Positions 45,447 through 54,228 of a stretch of 64,000 nt of DNA are shown in pieces. Each line of letters opens with the position of its first letter. Position 1 is the first letter of the stretch. The notes beneath the pieces are model-generated. The model ran no database searches. It was given only the letters and a program-made list of their open reading frames with translations, and had not been told where the DNA came from. Origin of the DNA: Lysinibacillus parviboronicapiens (GTDB lineage: Bacteria; Bacillota; Bacilli; Bacillales_A; Planococcaceae); the NCBI RefSeq assembly GCF_003049575.1, contig NZ_PYWI01000010.1:62001-126000 (forward strand), in the 5' to 3' direction. A program made the position numbers and the translations under genes.

Positions 45447-46063
45447 GATATACACCTCGCTCTCAAATAATAGTGTACCTTTCAAATCTTAAAAACCTAC
45501 TAGCATAAAAATGAAGAAATTCTTAAGCTTTATTCTGATCTTTCTTCCCTTGCAAGCATGACAGTAGCGGCAAGCAACATTGCTCCCCAAATTAAGACGT
45601 CAAATTTAACTATTCACCCGTAAGGATTACGCCCCGTATTGTTGCAGCAACAGGTCTGTTAGTGATAAATTTCGGCAAAGTGGTACTATTTTTTCTAAGA
45701 CCACTTTTAATTAATATTTAGGCTTGTACGCATAACTATCATAAAGATTTGTCCTTATGTACTTCATTATCCAGCTATATACCGCGCCACGCTATTTGAA
45801 AACGGACCTCATGCACTGAACGAACTATCATTACAACTACAGGCTATGCTTCTAGCTGTCCATTAGCTTTTTACTAAAAATTGTGTACACTGCAAGGGGT
45901 TTTTCTGCAAAAGAGCTAACGCAACCCCAATCATCATTATCACTAACTATACAGTTTTATCCAAAAACAGACAATTCCTATTTTTCTTCTTTTCTCATTC
46001 AACGTTATTAGGTTTTCTGTTAAAGAGAAGTTATAATAAAAACAACAGAAGGAGCGAGCGATT
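45447..46063. other. Intergenic region of about 600 bases, possibly with a decayed gene
   Basis: No intact frame with a ribosome binding site. On the minus strand between about 45530 and 45700 two short stretches in different frames read like parts of one membrane protein (one includes D-V-L-I-W-G-A-M-L-L-A-A-T), which suggests an old pseudogene. The promoters of the divergent flanking genes must also lie here. Confidence 0.4.
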
Positions 46064-46294
46064 ATGTACAAAACAATTGAAGAAACTGCTATTGACCTTG
46101 GTATGTCAGAACACCAAGTACATCGTCTTGTTTACGAGGGACGTATCCGCTCTGTCTATGACGGCACACAAGTGCTTATTAACAGCGGACAATTTAGCAC
46201 TTACTTTGAGCAATTAGAGCGCATTAAAGAGGAAATCGAAATTTGGCGTAATACACCTATTCCAGAAGATATTGATATCAAAGATGAAGACTAA
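46064..46294 (+). CDS. Small helix-turn-helix (excisionase-type) DNA-binding protein
   Basis: A 76-residue acidic protein. The N-terminal half is an excisionase/MerR-like helix-turn-helix: Y-K-T-I-E-E-T-A-I-D-L-G-M-S-E-H-Q-V-H-R-L-V-Y-E-G-R-I. The C terminus is a charged helix. AGAAGGAGCGAG lies before the ATG. No integrase or phage gene is nearby, so it is probably a housekeeping orphan regulator. A palindromic repeat follows the stop at once and may end transcription. Confidence 0.75.
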   Translation: MYKTIEETAIDLGMSEHQVHRLVYEGRIRSVYDGTQVLINSGQFSTYFEQLERIKEEIEIWRNTPIPEDIDIKDED

Positions 46295-46299
46295 AAATA

Positions 46300-46338
46300 C
46301 CAGGCACCCAAACAATTCAGAATTGTTTGGGTGCCTGG
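46300..46338. repeat. Palindromic GTGCCTGGCAC-type repeat, copy 1
   Basis: Two perfect 19-base arms around a single central A, beginning CCAGGCACCCAAACAATTC. It lies between convergent genes (HTH protein and homoserine dehydrogenase), where it can serve as bidirectional terminator. A second copy is at 59969-60013, with a C-G pair replaced by T-A. Confidence 0.85.
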
Positions 46339-46345
46339 CACTTTG

Positions 46346-47332
46346 TTAAATCGTTACGACAAATCCCGCTCGTTTGCCAATAATCTCTGCGTAATCCTCG
46401 ACCATAACACTTGCCGTTGGATACATACCTGCACCAGGTCCAACAAGTGTTAATGTACCGATGTAATTTGTGTCCAACGCTACTGCATTATTGACGTCAT
46501 CAACGGGGTAAAGTGGGTGCTCTTTATCTACTAGTTGTGGGCCAACTTTTGCTACCACACGCCCATCAGCAAACTTTTCAACCTCTGCCACGTGACGATA
46601 ACGCAAGCCCTTTTCACACGCTTCTTTTACTTGCTGTGCCGAAATACTATCAATACCAATTACTTCGACATCTGCCCAATCTGGTTGCTCACCAAATGCT
46701 AACGCACTCAAAATCATTAATTTTTTGAAGGCATCTTGACCTGATATATCATTATATGGGTCAGCTTCCGCATATCCTAATTTTTGTGCTTCTATTAGAG
46801 CATTGTCAAAGGACCAACCCTCAGCTCGCATTTTCGTTAAAATATAGTTACAAGTACCATTTAAAACTCCTTGGATACGACTTACATCATTTACAAGCAA
46901 AATATTTTTCATCGTTTTAATGACAGGTACGCCACCAGCTGTTGTTGCCTCGAATCCAACAAAGACACCATTTGCTTTAGCTAGTTCCTGCAACTCTAAA
47001 CCACGCTTCGCAAACATCACCTTATTAGCAGTAATGACATGACATTTATGTTCGACAGCACGTTTCAAATAGCCAAAAGCGGGCTCTTCATTGACGATTG
47101 CTTCGAAAACAACCTGCATACCTGGCTCTGCTAAAACTTCATCCATACTTGTTGTCATCAAATGTGCTGTACCGGGTACGCGTTCACGGCTAGCGTCTGT
47201 AACTAAAATTTTTGCTACTTCTAACTCTATACCTAATTTATTTTTAAGCTCTTCACGCTTTTCCTTTAAAATATGATAAATACCTTGACCTACTGTTCCA
47301 AATCCTAAGATCGCTGCCTTTATAGTTGCCAT
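46346..47332 (-). CDS. hom: Homoserine dehydrogenase without ACT domain
   Basis: A 328-residue enzyme. The NAD(P)-binding motif is G-F-G-T-V-G-Q-G at the N terminus. The catalytic part has A-N-K, G-F-E-A-T-T-A-G-G-V-P-V-I, G-V-L-N-G-T-C-N-Y-I-L and Y-A-E-A-D-P-x-x-D-I-S-G-Q-D, with the conserved Glu, Asp and Lys of the active site. It reduces aspartate semialdehyde to homoserine for threonine and methionine. B. subtilis Hom (about 433 residues) carries a C-terminal ACT domain; this protein stops before it and may escape threonine feedback. GGAGGG lies ten bases before the ATG at 47332. Confidence 0.9.
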   Translation of the reverse strand: MATIKAAILGFGTVGQGIYHILKEKREELKNKLGIELEVAKILVTDASRERVPGTAHLMTTSMDEVLAEPGMQVVFEAIVNEEPAFGYLKRAVEHKCHVITANKVMFAKRGLELQELAKANGVFVGFEATTAGGVPVIKTMKNILLVNDVSRIQGVLNGTCNYILTKMRAEGWSFDNALIEAQKLGYAEADPYNDISGQDAFKKLMILSALAFGEQPDWADVEVIGIDSISAQQVKEACEKGLRYRHVAEVEKFADGRVVAKVGPQLVDKEHPLYPVDDVNNAVALDTNYIGTLTLVGPGAGMYPTASVMVEDYAEIIGKRAGFVVTI

Positions 47333-47768
47333 TCCTGTTATTCCCTCCAACGTACACTTCCGCGGTTTTAATAAAGATAAAAATTTGTGCCTCACACAAA
47401 TTCTAATAATTCGAAATTCAACTTAAAGAAAATTGTAACGTAAATAAATACTTTGCACAAGAAAAATCTTTCTAGGATGGACATTTGTTTTCTCTAGACG
47501 TGCAAAAGAAATCGTTTTCATTGCCTTTATTATACGTTTTTTTGCTTCATCTATAATTTTTGAACAAAAAATGACGATTCCTTTATAAAAAACTACGTCT
47601 TTCTTCTATTATATATATGTATGTAAAGTCGTAATATAGAATTGTTCTTTTGAAAGATAGCAACAAAATAATTTTTCTTTACACACGTTTTGCTAACGAA
47701 CCAAAATATCCAACAGTTATTTCTTTTCCAACATCAAGATTACTGCTGTTTTAATCTGCTTAACAAAA
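47333..47768. other. Gene-free spacer upstream of hom
   Basis: About 430 very AT-rich bases hold the hom promoter region. No frame with a binding site, no S-box or T-box features and no long repeat were seen. Confidence 0.4.
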
Positions 47769-47805
47769 AGCTCATTCCCTATAGCAGTAGAGAATGAGCT
47801 AATAT
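47769..47805 (-). terminator. Terminator after the Panacea-like gene
   Basis: AGCTCATTC and GAATGAGCT form a 9-bp stem around 14 bases, followed by TTTTTG in minus direction. Confidence 0.8.
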
Positions 47806-47819
47806 TATATTAAGAAGAG

Positions 47820-48206
47820 TTAGCTTGCTGTTGTTAATAATACATAACGGTAATGTGCTAATGCTACTTGTACAAGAATCTCTTCTTCTTGTGTAAAGTT
47901 TGGTACAGAATATGTACGTTCTACTAATTGAAATGTACCATACTTCAAATAATACTCTGTTGCTGGTAAAGAAATATGATTTGTACCATAAGCTTGATAC
48001 GTCTCGTAAACTTCTTTCACTGCGTAGCTTTCTTCTTTAGTATGCACAATTTCCTTAAAAGCAGTATGCCCGAAAGTTTGATGCCATTTTTTTTCAACTA
48101 TCGAAAGTAAGCTTTGAATGGAAATATTATTCACAAACTCATGACTTTCATTTAATTCGTAAATAAAATAAGACGCGATGTTATGTGCACTATAAACATT
48201 TCCCAT
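47820..48206 (-). CDS. Panacea/DUF4065-like protein, stand-alone
   Basis: A 128-residue protein. The opening Y-S-A-H-N-I-A-S-Y-F-I-Y, the segment I-S-I-Q-S-L-L-S-I-V and the later V-K-E-V-Y-E-T-Y-Q-A-Y-G-T-N-H-I follow the pattern of Panacea (SocA/GepA) domains, in which the corresponding parts read I-A-x-Y-F, L-K-L-Q-K-L-L-Y and V-Y-x-x-Y-x-x-Y-G. Panacea proteins often act as antitoxins. No toxin gene is adjacent, so this one may have another role or be a relic. The ATG at 48206 has AAAGGAGTG eight bases upstream. The match is by eye and distant. Confidence 0.55.
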   Translation of the reverse strand: MGNVYSAHNIASYFIYELNESHEFVNNISIQSLLSIVEKKWHQTFGHTAFKEIVHTKEESYAVKEVYETYQAYGTNHISLPATEYYLKYGTFQLVERTYSVPNFTQEEEILVQVALAHYRYVLLTTAS

Positions 48207-48705
48207 TTCAAACACTCCTTTTCCGATCATTTTAATAGGATGGGAGTAGTTGCTGGCTATGCTCCTACTCTCCTATCCAGCTATATATTCAAAAGTGGGG
48301 GAGCACTTATGAAAACAATTTTATGTTTAAAGCATTTTCCAACATCACATCAACTACCTTTGAGTTCAAGAGGATGTGTGTTTTTTGAGAGCTTATAGCT
48401 CTTACAATGAACATCTATCGAATGGGATGAGAAGTCATTTACAACTACATTTACTTACGTTCTTGGTTGGTAGCCCTCGAACCTTTTACTTAATCCCTAG
48501 TATATAGAATGGTTTTAGAGAAGTCAACAATACTTATATAATTACTAGGTATTATTTTTAGAAAAATTCAGATAAGCAACCGAATGAGGTATGCGCTTTA
48601 TGGAGCAACGTTTCACGTATTGCCAAATGAGGCTTTTCACATGAGAAAATACGTAAAACGTGACATCACTTAAGCATCAATATTTGAATGCTTCTTTATT
48701 AAAAA
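48207..48705. other. Gene-free spacer with one long inverted repeat
   Basis: No gene is seen. ACGTTTCACGTATT at 48608 and AATACGTAAAACGT at 48648 are inverted with one mismatch around 26 bases and might act as terminator or operator for metY. Confidence 0.45.
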
Positions 48706-50007
48706 TTAAGCTTCTACTTCTTGTTGCGCCGCAGTTACTTGCGCAATAGCTTGTTGTAAATCGGCAATAATGTCCTCTATTGCTTCTAAGCCTATGGATA
48801 AGCGGATGAGCGACTCAGATACTCCTGTCTGGATTAATTCTTCCGCAGATAACTGCTGATGTGTTGTAGAAGCAGGATGAATAATTAATGATTTTGCATC
48901 TCCTACGTTTGCAACATGTGAGAATAATTTCACACTGTCAATCAGTTTACGACCTGCTTCACGTCCACCTTTTATGCCGAATGTAAGCACGGAGCCGAAG
49001 CCATTTTTCAAATATTTCTTCGCTAAATCATGAGTAGCGAAATCTTCTAAACCATTGTAATTTACATACTCCACAGATGGGTGGTTGCGTAAATATTCAG
49101 CTACAGCTAATGCATTTTCATTATGCTTAGGAATACGCAAATGGAGCGTTTCTAAACCTTGTAAAAAGTTGAATGCAGCATCAGCGCTTAATGTTGGTCC
49201 GAAGTCTCGCAGTAATTGCACGCGCAGTTTTGTAGCAAATGCAGCCGCTGCCGTATCGATACCGTAACGTAAACCATGGTAGGAAGCATCTGGCTCTGTA
49301 AAGCCAGGAAATCTTCCTTGTGTCCAGTCAAATTTTCCTGCATCTACAACAACGCCACCTAAAGTTGTTCCGTGACCGCCAATCCATTTTGTAGCGGAAT
49401 GAACGACAATGTCTGCACCAAAATCAATTGGTGTAGAACCATATGGTGAAGCAAATGTGCTATCGATAATTAATGGTAAGCCATTTTCATGTGCAATGTT
49501 AGCTACTGCTTCAACATCTAGTACTTTTAAACTTGGGTTGCCGTAACCTTCAGCAAATATAGCTTTTGTTTTTTCGTTAATGGCTGAACGGAAATTTTCT
49601 GGATTTGTTTCATCTACAAAAATAGTTTTAATACCGTAGTTTGGTAATGTATTTGCTAGTAAGTTATATGTGCCTCCGTATAAAGAACTTGCTGCTACAA
49701 TTTCATCGCCTGAGCCTGCAACATTTAAAATCGAAAATGCGATAGCTGCTGCACCAGATGAAAGTGCTACTGCAGCTGTTCCGCCTTCTAATAAAGCAAC
49801 GCGTTTTTCAAAAACATCTACAGTTGGGTTGGTAATACGTGTATAAATATTACCCGCTTCTTCTAGAGCGAAAAGACGTTGCGCATGAGCAGTGTCTTTA
49901 AATACGAAAGCTGTTGAACGGTACACGGGAACTGTACGAGAGCCTGTGACTGGGTCTGGCTCTTGGCCTCCGTGTAATAATAAGGTCTCTGGTTTAAAAT
50001 TTGTCAT
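48706..50007 (-). CDS. metY: O-acetylhomoserine sulfhydrylase
   Basis: A 433-residue PLP enzyme of the Cys/Met metabolism family. It has the N-terminal T-x-x-L-H-G-G, the R-x-T-N-P-T phosphate contact, S-S-G-A-A-A-I and the PLP lysine in H-S-A-T-K-W-I-G-G-H-G. It condenses O-acetylhomoserine with sulfide to homocysteine. TTAGGAGG lies before the ATG at 50007. The S-box riboswitch upstream shows control by S-adenosylmethionine. The hom gene 1.4 kb downstream supplies homoserine but is a separate unit. Confidence 0.92.
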   Translation of the reverse strand: MTNFKPETLLLHGGQEPDPVTGSRTVPVYRSTAFVFKDTAHAQRLFALEEAGNIYTRITNPTVDVFEKRVALLEGGTAAVALSSGAAAIAFSILNVAGSGDEIVAASSLYGGTYNLLANTLPNYGIKTIFVDETNPENFRSAINEKTKAIFAEGYGNPSLKVLDVEAVANIAHENGLPLIIDSTFASPYGSTPIDFGADIVVHSATKWIGGHGTTLGGVVVDAGKFDWTQGRFPGFTEPDASYHGLRYGIDTAAAAFATKLRVQLLRDFGPTLSADAAFNFLQGLETLHLRIPKHNENALAVAEYLRNHPSVEYVNYNGLEDFATHDLAKKYLKNGFGSVLTFGIKGGREAGRKLIDSVKLFSHVANVGDAKSLIIHPASTTHQQLSAEELIQTGVSESLIRLSIGLEAIEDIIADLQQAIAQVTAAQQEVEA

Positions 50008-50080
50008 TTTTGTTCCTCCTAAAATGGTTATTTTTTTACGATGGTACCGGAGATGAGGAGGATTTTCTGTAGAAAACAAA

Positions 50081-50240
50081 AACCCTCTTCAGTTAAGAAG
50101 AGGGTTGCGGTTGCAAGTTTTCCTCCCCTTATCTGCCAGATCCAAGTATGAATCTGTAGGAATTAGCACCTTAGCAAGTAGGTTACTCGCTGGTTGCCGG
50201 GCATCATAGGGCCTATCCCTCCGCCGCTCTTGATAAGAGT
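50081..50240 (-). promoter_or_regulatory. S-box (SAM-I) riboswitch with terminator, upstream of metY
   Basis: In minus direction the aptamer runs from CTCTTATCAAGAGC (50239) through GGCGGAGGGA, GGCCCTATGATGCCCGGCA and AAGGTGCTAATTCCTACAGA to GATAAGGGGAG (50122), which closes stem P1. A terminator AACCCTCTTC/GAAGAGGGTT with T run lies at 50081-50106. Binding of S-adenosylmethionine should favour termination and lower metY expression. Confidence 0.95.
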
Positions 50241-50396
50241 ATGTGATTCAATTTCCATCGTTGTTACACAGTATAAACATAGAGTTTTTTTCTGTCAACA
50301 GTAAAATTTGATTTTTTCTGAAACTTCTGTCTGCTCCGTAACGTAATATGAACACATACACTACTTTAAAATAGATTTTTCGAGAGGAGTATTTTT

Positions 50397-51029
50397 ATGG
50401 TAAAAGCCTTGATAATTTTTCTTATTGTTGGCTATCTAATCGGCTGTATTCATGGCTCAAAAGTAGCACAATTGTTATCGGGGGTAGATTTAAAAAAATC
50501 TGGGCATGGCAATGCCGGCGCCTCAAACGCAACACTTTCACTCGGATGGAAATATGGCATATTAGTGGCGCTTATCGATATTGGGAAAGGCGTTGCCGCC
50601 ATTATTGGTGTACATCTCTATTTAGCTGGTGCTTTGCATTTAACTGAAGTACAAATTTGGCTCTTAACATATACAATTGCAGTTGGAGTAATTTTAGGGC
50701 ATAATTTCCCATTCTATATGGGTTTTAACGGTGGCAAAGGAACTGCTTCGATTATAGGGATTTTGCTTGCCGTCGATTGGAAAATCGGACTATTTGCACT
50801 CATCTTATTTGTCATTTTATCATTTGCCACAGATTATTTAATCGTCGGCGTCCTAGAATTTTATGTTGTATTTTGTACAGCTACTTTTTTATGGATTCCA
50901 GGAATAGGACCAACAATAATTGCACTTATCCTTTTTGGCATAGCACTTGTCTTACATATTGAAAATATTAAACGACTGATTCATGGTACCGAGCCTAAAG
51001 TAACTGCTGCCTTTAAGAAAAAGAAATAA
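50397..51029 (+). CDS. plsY: PlsY-family glycerol-3-phosphate acyltransferase (paralogue)
   Basis: A 210-residue membrane protein with about six helices. PlsY motifs are present: Y-L-I-G-C-I-H-G-S, S-G-H-G-N-A-G-A-S-N and L-G-H-N-F-P-F-Y-M-G-F-N-G-G-K-G-T-A. The family transfers acyl groups from acyl phosphate to glycerol 3-phosphate. Several residues differ from the standard set (S-G-S-G-N to S-G-H-G-N and F-K-G-G-K to F-N-G-G-K), so it may be a second, diverged copy rather than the main enzyme. GAGAGGAG lies before the ATG. Confidence 0.8.
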   Translation: MVKALIIFLIVGYLIGCIHGSKVAQLLSGVDLKKSGHGNAGASNATLSLGWKYGILVALIDIGKGVAAIIGVHLYLAGALHLTEVQIWLLTYTIAVGVILGHNFPFYMGFNGGKGTASIIGILLAVDWKIGLFALILFVILSFATDYLIVGVLEFYVVFCTATFLWIPGIGPTIIALILFGIALVLHIENIKRLIHGTEPKVTAAFKKKK

Positions 51030-51231
51030 GCACTATCACATTGGATATTTTTGTATTTTTTGTGACCATCTATTCTCTCGTTATAACTTAATATTGCTAC
51101 AAATAGAGGGTTCTTTATGTTCTTGCACTTTTTACAATAATTAGACAAAATTACTTTCTTAATAAAGCATTTTATGGACCGATGTTATAGAAAACTAGAG
51201 TCATATTTATCGTTAGAAAGGATGAATTTAT

Positions 51232-52713
51232 ATGTCTACTCTCGAAAATGCAGCACCTAAACGCAATTTGAAGCCACTATGGATTGGCCTGGCATTCGCG
51301 GCACTTATTATTATTACATTTTTACCGAATAGCGGCGATTTACCCATAGCAGGCCAACGTGCTTTAGCGATTTTAGCTTTCGCAGTCATCCTTTGGGTAA
51401 CTGAGGCAGTATCGTATCCTGTCAGTTCTGCCATGATTATTGCTCTTGTTACAGTTATGCTTGGTTTAGCCCCCTCTATGGATGATCCTACAACAGATTT
51501 AGGTACTTCAGGGGCGTTAAAAATGGCCTTAAGCGGATTTAGTAACTCTGCAGTTGCTCTTGTTGCCGCAGCTCTATTCTTAGCCGCTGCCATGCAGATC
51601 ACTAATTTACACAAACGACTGGCTTTATGGATTTTATCGCTAGTTGGCACTAAAACGAAGGCAATTGTATTCGGTGCTATTTTAGTATCAATTGTACTAG
51701 CATTCTTCGTACCCTCTGCTACAGCACGTGCTGGTGCAGTCGTACCAATACTACTTGGCATGGTGGCAGCATTTGGCTTACCACGAGATAGTCGCCTGGC
51801 CGCCTTACTCGTTATTACATCTGTCCAAGCAGTTTCCATTTGGAATATCGGCATTAAAACAGCCGCAGCCCAAAATATGGTTGCCTTAAACTTTATTAAA
51901 GAACAGTTCGGTGTAGATATTTCTTGGGGTGCTTGGTTACTATACGCAGCGCCATTCTCAATCATCATGTCAGTGGCTCTTTTCTTCATAATGATTACGT
52001 TAATTAAACCTGAGACAAGCAATATTGAAGGTGGTAAAGATGTCATTAAAAAGCAACTTGCTGATTTGGGTCCATTAAAAGCACCTGAAATTCGTTTAAT
52101 CATAACATCGGTAGTACTTTTATTTTTCTGGGCAACAGAAGACAAGCTTCATCCATTCGATACTACAACTGTCACAATTATTGCTATTGCGATTCTATTA
52201 ATGCCTAAAATCGGTGTTTATACATGGAAAGAAGTTGAGCCACATATTCCTTGGGGGACAATAATCGTTTTCGCAGTTGGGATTATGTTAGGGACAGTGT
52301 TGCTCAGTACGAAAGGTGCGACATGGTTATCAGATACTGTATTCGGTTCATTAGGTCTTGATTCTATGCCAATCCTTGCAACAATCGCGATTGTTACACT
52401 TTTTAATATTCTTATTCATTTGGGCTTTGCCAGTGCTACAAGTTTAGCTTCCGCACTGATTCCGGTATTTATCGTATTAGCTTCAACATTAACTACAAAT
52501 GTTGATCAAGTCGGTTTCGTGTTAGTCCAACAATTTGTCATTAGCTTTGGTTTCTTATTACCGATTAGCGCACCCCAAAACATGCTTGCCTACGGTACAG
52601 GTGCCTTTTCAACGAAAGATTTCTTAAAATCAGGCATTCCATTGACGATTATCGGGTACCTTTTGGTCCTTTTATTCACAGCGACATATTGGAAATGGAT
52701 TGGATTGTTATAA
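51232..52713 (+). CDS. DASS/SLC13-family anion symporter, YflS-like
   Basis: A 493-residue membrane protein with about eleven helices. The family's duplicated features appear as S-N-S-A-V-A-L-V-A-A-A near residue 105, P-S-A-T-A-R-A-G-A near 165, and G-F-A-S-A-T-S-L-A-S-A near 405 with a terminal S-A-P-Q-N-M-L-A-Y-G. It most resembles the plastid 2-oxoglutarate/malate translocator branch and B. subtilis YflS, a malate transporter. GAAAGGATG lies before the ATG. Its terminator has been split by the insertion sequence downstream. Confidence 0.85.
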   Translation: MSTLENAAPKRNLKPLWIGLAFAALIIITFLPNSGDLPIAGQRALAILAFAVILWVTEAVSYPVSSAMIIALVTVMLGLAPSMDDPTTDLGTSGALKMALSGFSNSAVALVAAALFLAAAMQITNLHKRLALWILSLVGTKTKAIVFGAILVSIVLAFFVPSATARAGAVVPILLGMVAAFGLPRDSRLAALLVITSVQAVSIWNIGIKTAAAQNMVALNFIKEQFGVDISWGAWLLYAAPFSIIMSVALFFIMITLIKPETSNIEGGKDVIKKQLADLGPLKAPEIRLIITSVVLLFFWATEDKLHPFDTTTVTIIAIAILLMPKIGVYTWKEVEPHIPWGTIIVFAVGIMLGTVLLSTKGATWLSDTVFGSLGLDSMPILATIAIVTLFNILIHLGFASATSLASALIPVFIVLASTLTTNVDQVGFVLVQQFVISFGFLLPISAPQNMLAYGTGAFSTKDFLKSGIPLTIIGYLLVLLFTATYWKWIGLL

Positions 52714-52722
52714 TAAAAAGAA

Positions 52723-52737
52723 AAGCCTTGAGAGACA
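52723..52737. terminator. Left arm of a terminator split by the insertion sequence
   Basis: AAGCCTTGAGAGACA here is complementary to TGTCT and CTCAAGGCTT at 54229-54245 on the far side of the insertion. Joined, the arms would form a stem followed by ATTTTAAA, a terminator between convergent genes. Confidence 0.75.
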
Positions 52738-52816
52738 GTTTTGAACTGAACCCTATAAATAAAAGACCATTCTCTACATTAAACAGCGATTAGATGACTT
52801 CGGTATGCTGCCGGAG

Positions 52817-53679
52817 TCATTTTTTTAATGTCCATTGCTTTCTTGTATTGTTGTAGTGCTCCATATAATTATCTATCATATATTCTAATTCTGCTAAGCT
52901 TTCAGCTTCTTTATAGTCTATTTCATCTTTAAAATGCCCAAAGAATGATTCCATTGGCGAATTATCTAGGCAGTTTCCTCGGCGAGACATTGACTGAAGT
53001 AATCCCATTTCTTTGACGCATTTTTGAAATGCTGGGTGTGTATAATGAAAACCTTGATCTGAATGAATATCGCTTCTGGATGTAAATTGTCATTGATATG
53101 CTCTTCTAATTTCTTTAGCGTACGATAAACAAACTCCATGCGTAAACTTGTCGATACGTCATATGCAACGATTTCTCGTGTTGCAACATCCTTTATACAC
53201 GATAGATACGCTGTTTGTCCGCCACGGTATTGTAAATACGTAATATCTGTTAAAAACACTTTGCCTGGCTCTGTTTGATGAAAATCACGATTTAGATGAT
53301 TAGGTACTTGACGATGGATTTCTGTAGCTTTGGCAAGATTTCGATAAGGGTTTGCACGTCTTACTTTCGAATATAGATTGAATTTACGCATTAATCGTAG
53401 AATTTTTTTATGATTCATCGGGATTTCAAGTAGTTCTTCTAGTGCCATGTAAAGTCCTCGATAACCCACTTTTCCTTTTGACGCATCATAAATCTTTTTT
53501 AATAGGACGTAGTCCTGAAAATCTGCTTCTTCACGTATCGCTTGTTTCTCACTATTTTGGAGCCATTTATAATAACCACTGGGGCTTACATTTGCCAAAT
53601 AACATAAATAACGAGTCATATTTTTCAACTGATACAGTCGAATGGTATCATTAATTGCTTGATACTTTTCCCTTGGCAT
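52817..53679 (-). pseudogene. IS3-type orfB (DDE transposase), frameshifted
   Basis: Two frames together make one rve-type integrase. The upstream part (start 53679) has an HTH_21-like segment (K-V-G-Y-R-G-L-Y) and the first catalytic Asp in F-L-T-D-I-T-Y-L. Near 53077 a single T appears to be missing from GCGATATTTCATTCAG, which shifts the frame just before the second Asp (H-S-D-Q-G). The downstream frame then continues with M-S-R-R-G-N-C-L-D-N-S-P-M-E-S-F-F carrying the catalytic Glu. The protein is therefore split before its second Asp and should be inactive. Confidence 0.85.
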
Positions 53680-54107
53680 TAAAATAGCCGTTTCTTTGCC
53701 TGCCTTTCCATCTCGTCTAGCTTTTTTAACAGTGTTAATTCAGCTTCAAGTAAACGAATACGTACCTCTGCTTTTTCTAATTTCTTTTCAGCCGATAGGT
53801 TTTCTTTCTTTGGTCGACCAGAACCTCCTTTTCCGCGTCTTTCCTCCGAAAATGCTTGTTCTCCATGAGTTTTAAAAGATGCTCTCCATCGTTTAATCGA
53901 TGATCTTGCTTTTTCCACACCAATCACTTCTAAATCAAATCCGTTTTCTTTAAAGATTTGTACTGGTCCCTTTCCAGCTAGATTTTCTTTGACCGCAAAA
54001 ATTTTAAATTCCGGTGTATATTGAATAGATCAATCTGATACAGATGCTACAAATCGATTTGCTTCTATTTGTCGTATTTGATATTCGTTAAAAATGATTT
54101 TACTCAT
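53679..54107 (-). pseudogene. IS3-type orfA (HTH protein), interrupted by a stop codon
   Basis: The frame starts at ATG 54107 after GGGAGAAATTAGC and reads M-S-K-I-I-F-N-E-Y-Q-I. It then meets TGA at 54030-54032, most simply a CGA to TGA change. The frame afterwards continues Y-T-P-E-F-K-I-F-A-V-K-E-N through a helix-turn-helix, G-R-P-K-K-E-N and a leucine-zipper-like end, stopping at the orfB start. The residual piece after the stop has an in-frame start but lacks part of the DNA-binding domain. Confidence 0.82.
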
Positions 54108-54228
54108 GCTAATTTCTCCCGTTCTTAATTTCGTATATTTCAGTATAACGGGTTTTTTAGTGAAATGAACAAAAAAACCCGAATAGGGTCACTTTTTAAA
54201 GTGTCCACTATTCGGGGTTCAGTTCATT

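Larger units (their letters stand above)
52742..54226 (-). mobile_element. IS3-family (IS150 group) insertion sequence, inactivated
   Basis: A 1485-base element bounded by inverted TGAACTGAACCC (52742-52753) and GGGTTCAGTTCA (54215-54226). It carries orfA and orfB on the minus strand, both broken: a stop codon in orfA and a one-base deletion in orfB. A hairpin-forming stretch (AACCCGAATAGGGT region, 54175-54215) lies inside the right end. I see no certain target duplication. The element sits in the loop of a former terminator. Confidence 0.85.

Noticed and set aside
46064-46294. Prophage or integrative element marked by the excisionase-like protein
   Set aside because: No integrase, attachment repeats or phage genes are nearby.
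48183-48398. Plus-strand frame beside the Panacea-like gene
   Set aside because: It overlaps that gene's start region and has no binding site.
51228-52145. Long minus-strand frame opposite the DASS transporter
   Set aside because: Mirror of a real membrane-protein gene; composition is that of an antisense shadow and no binding site is seen.
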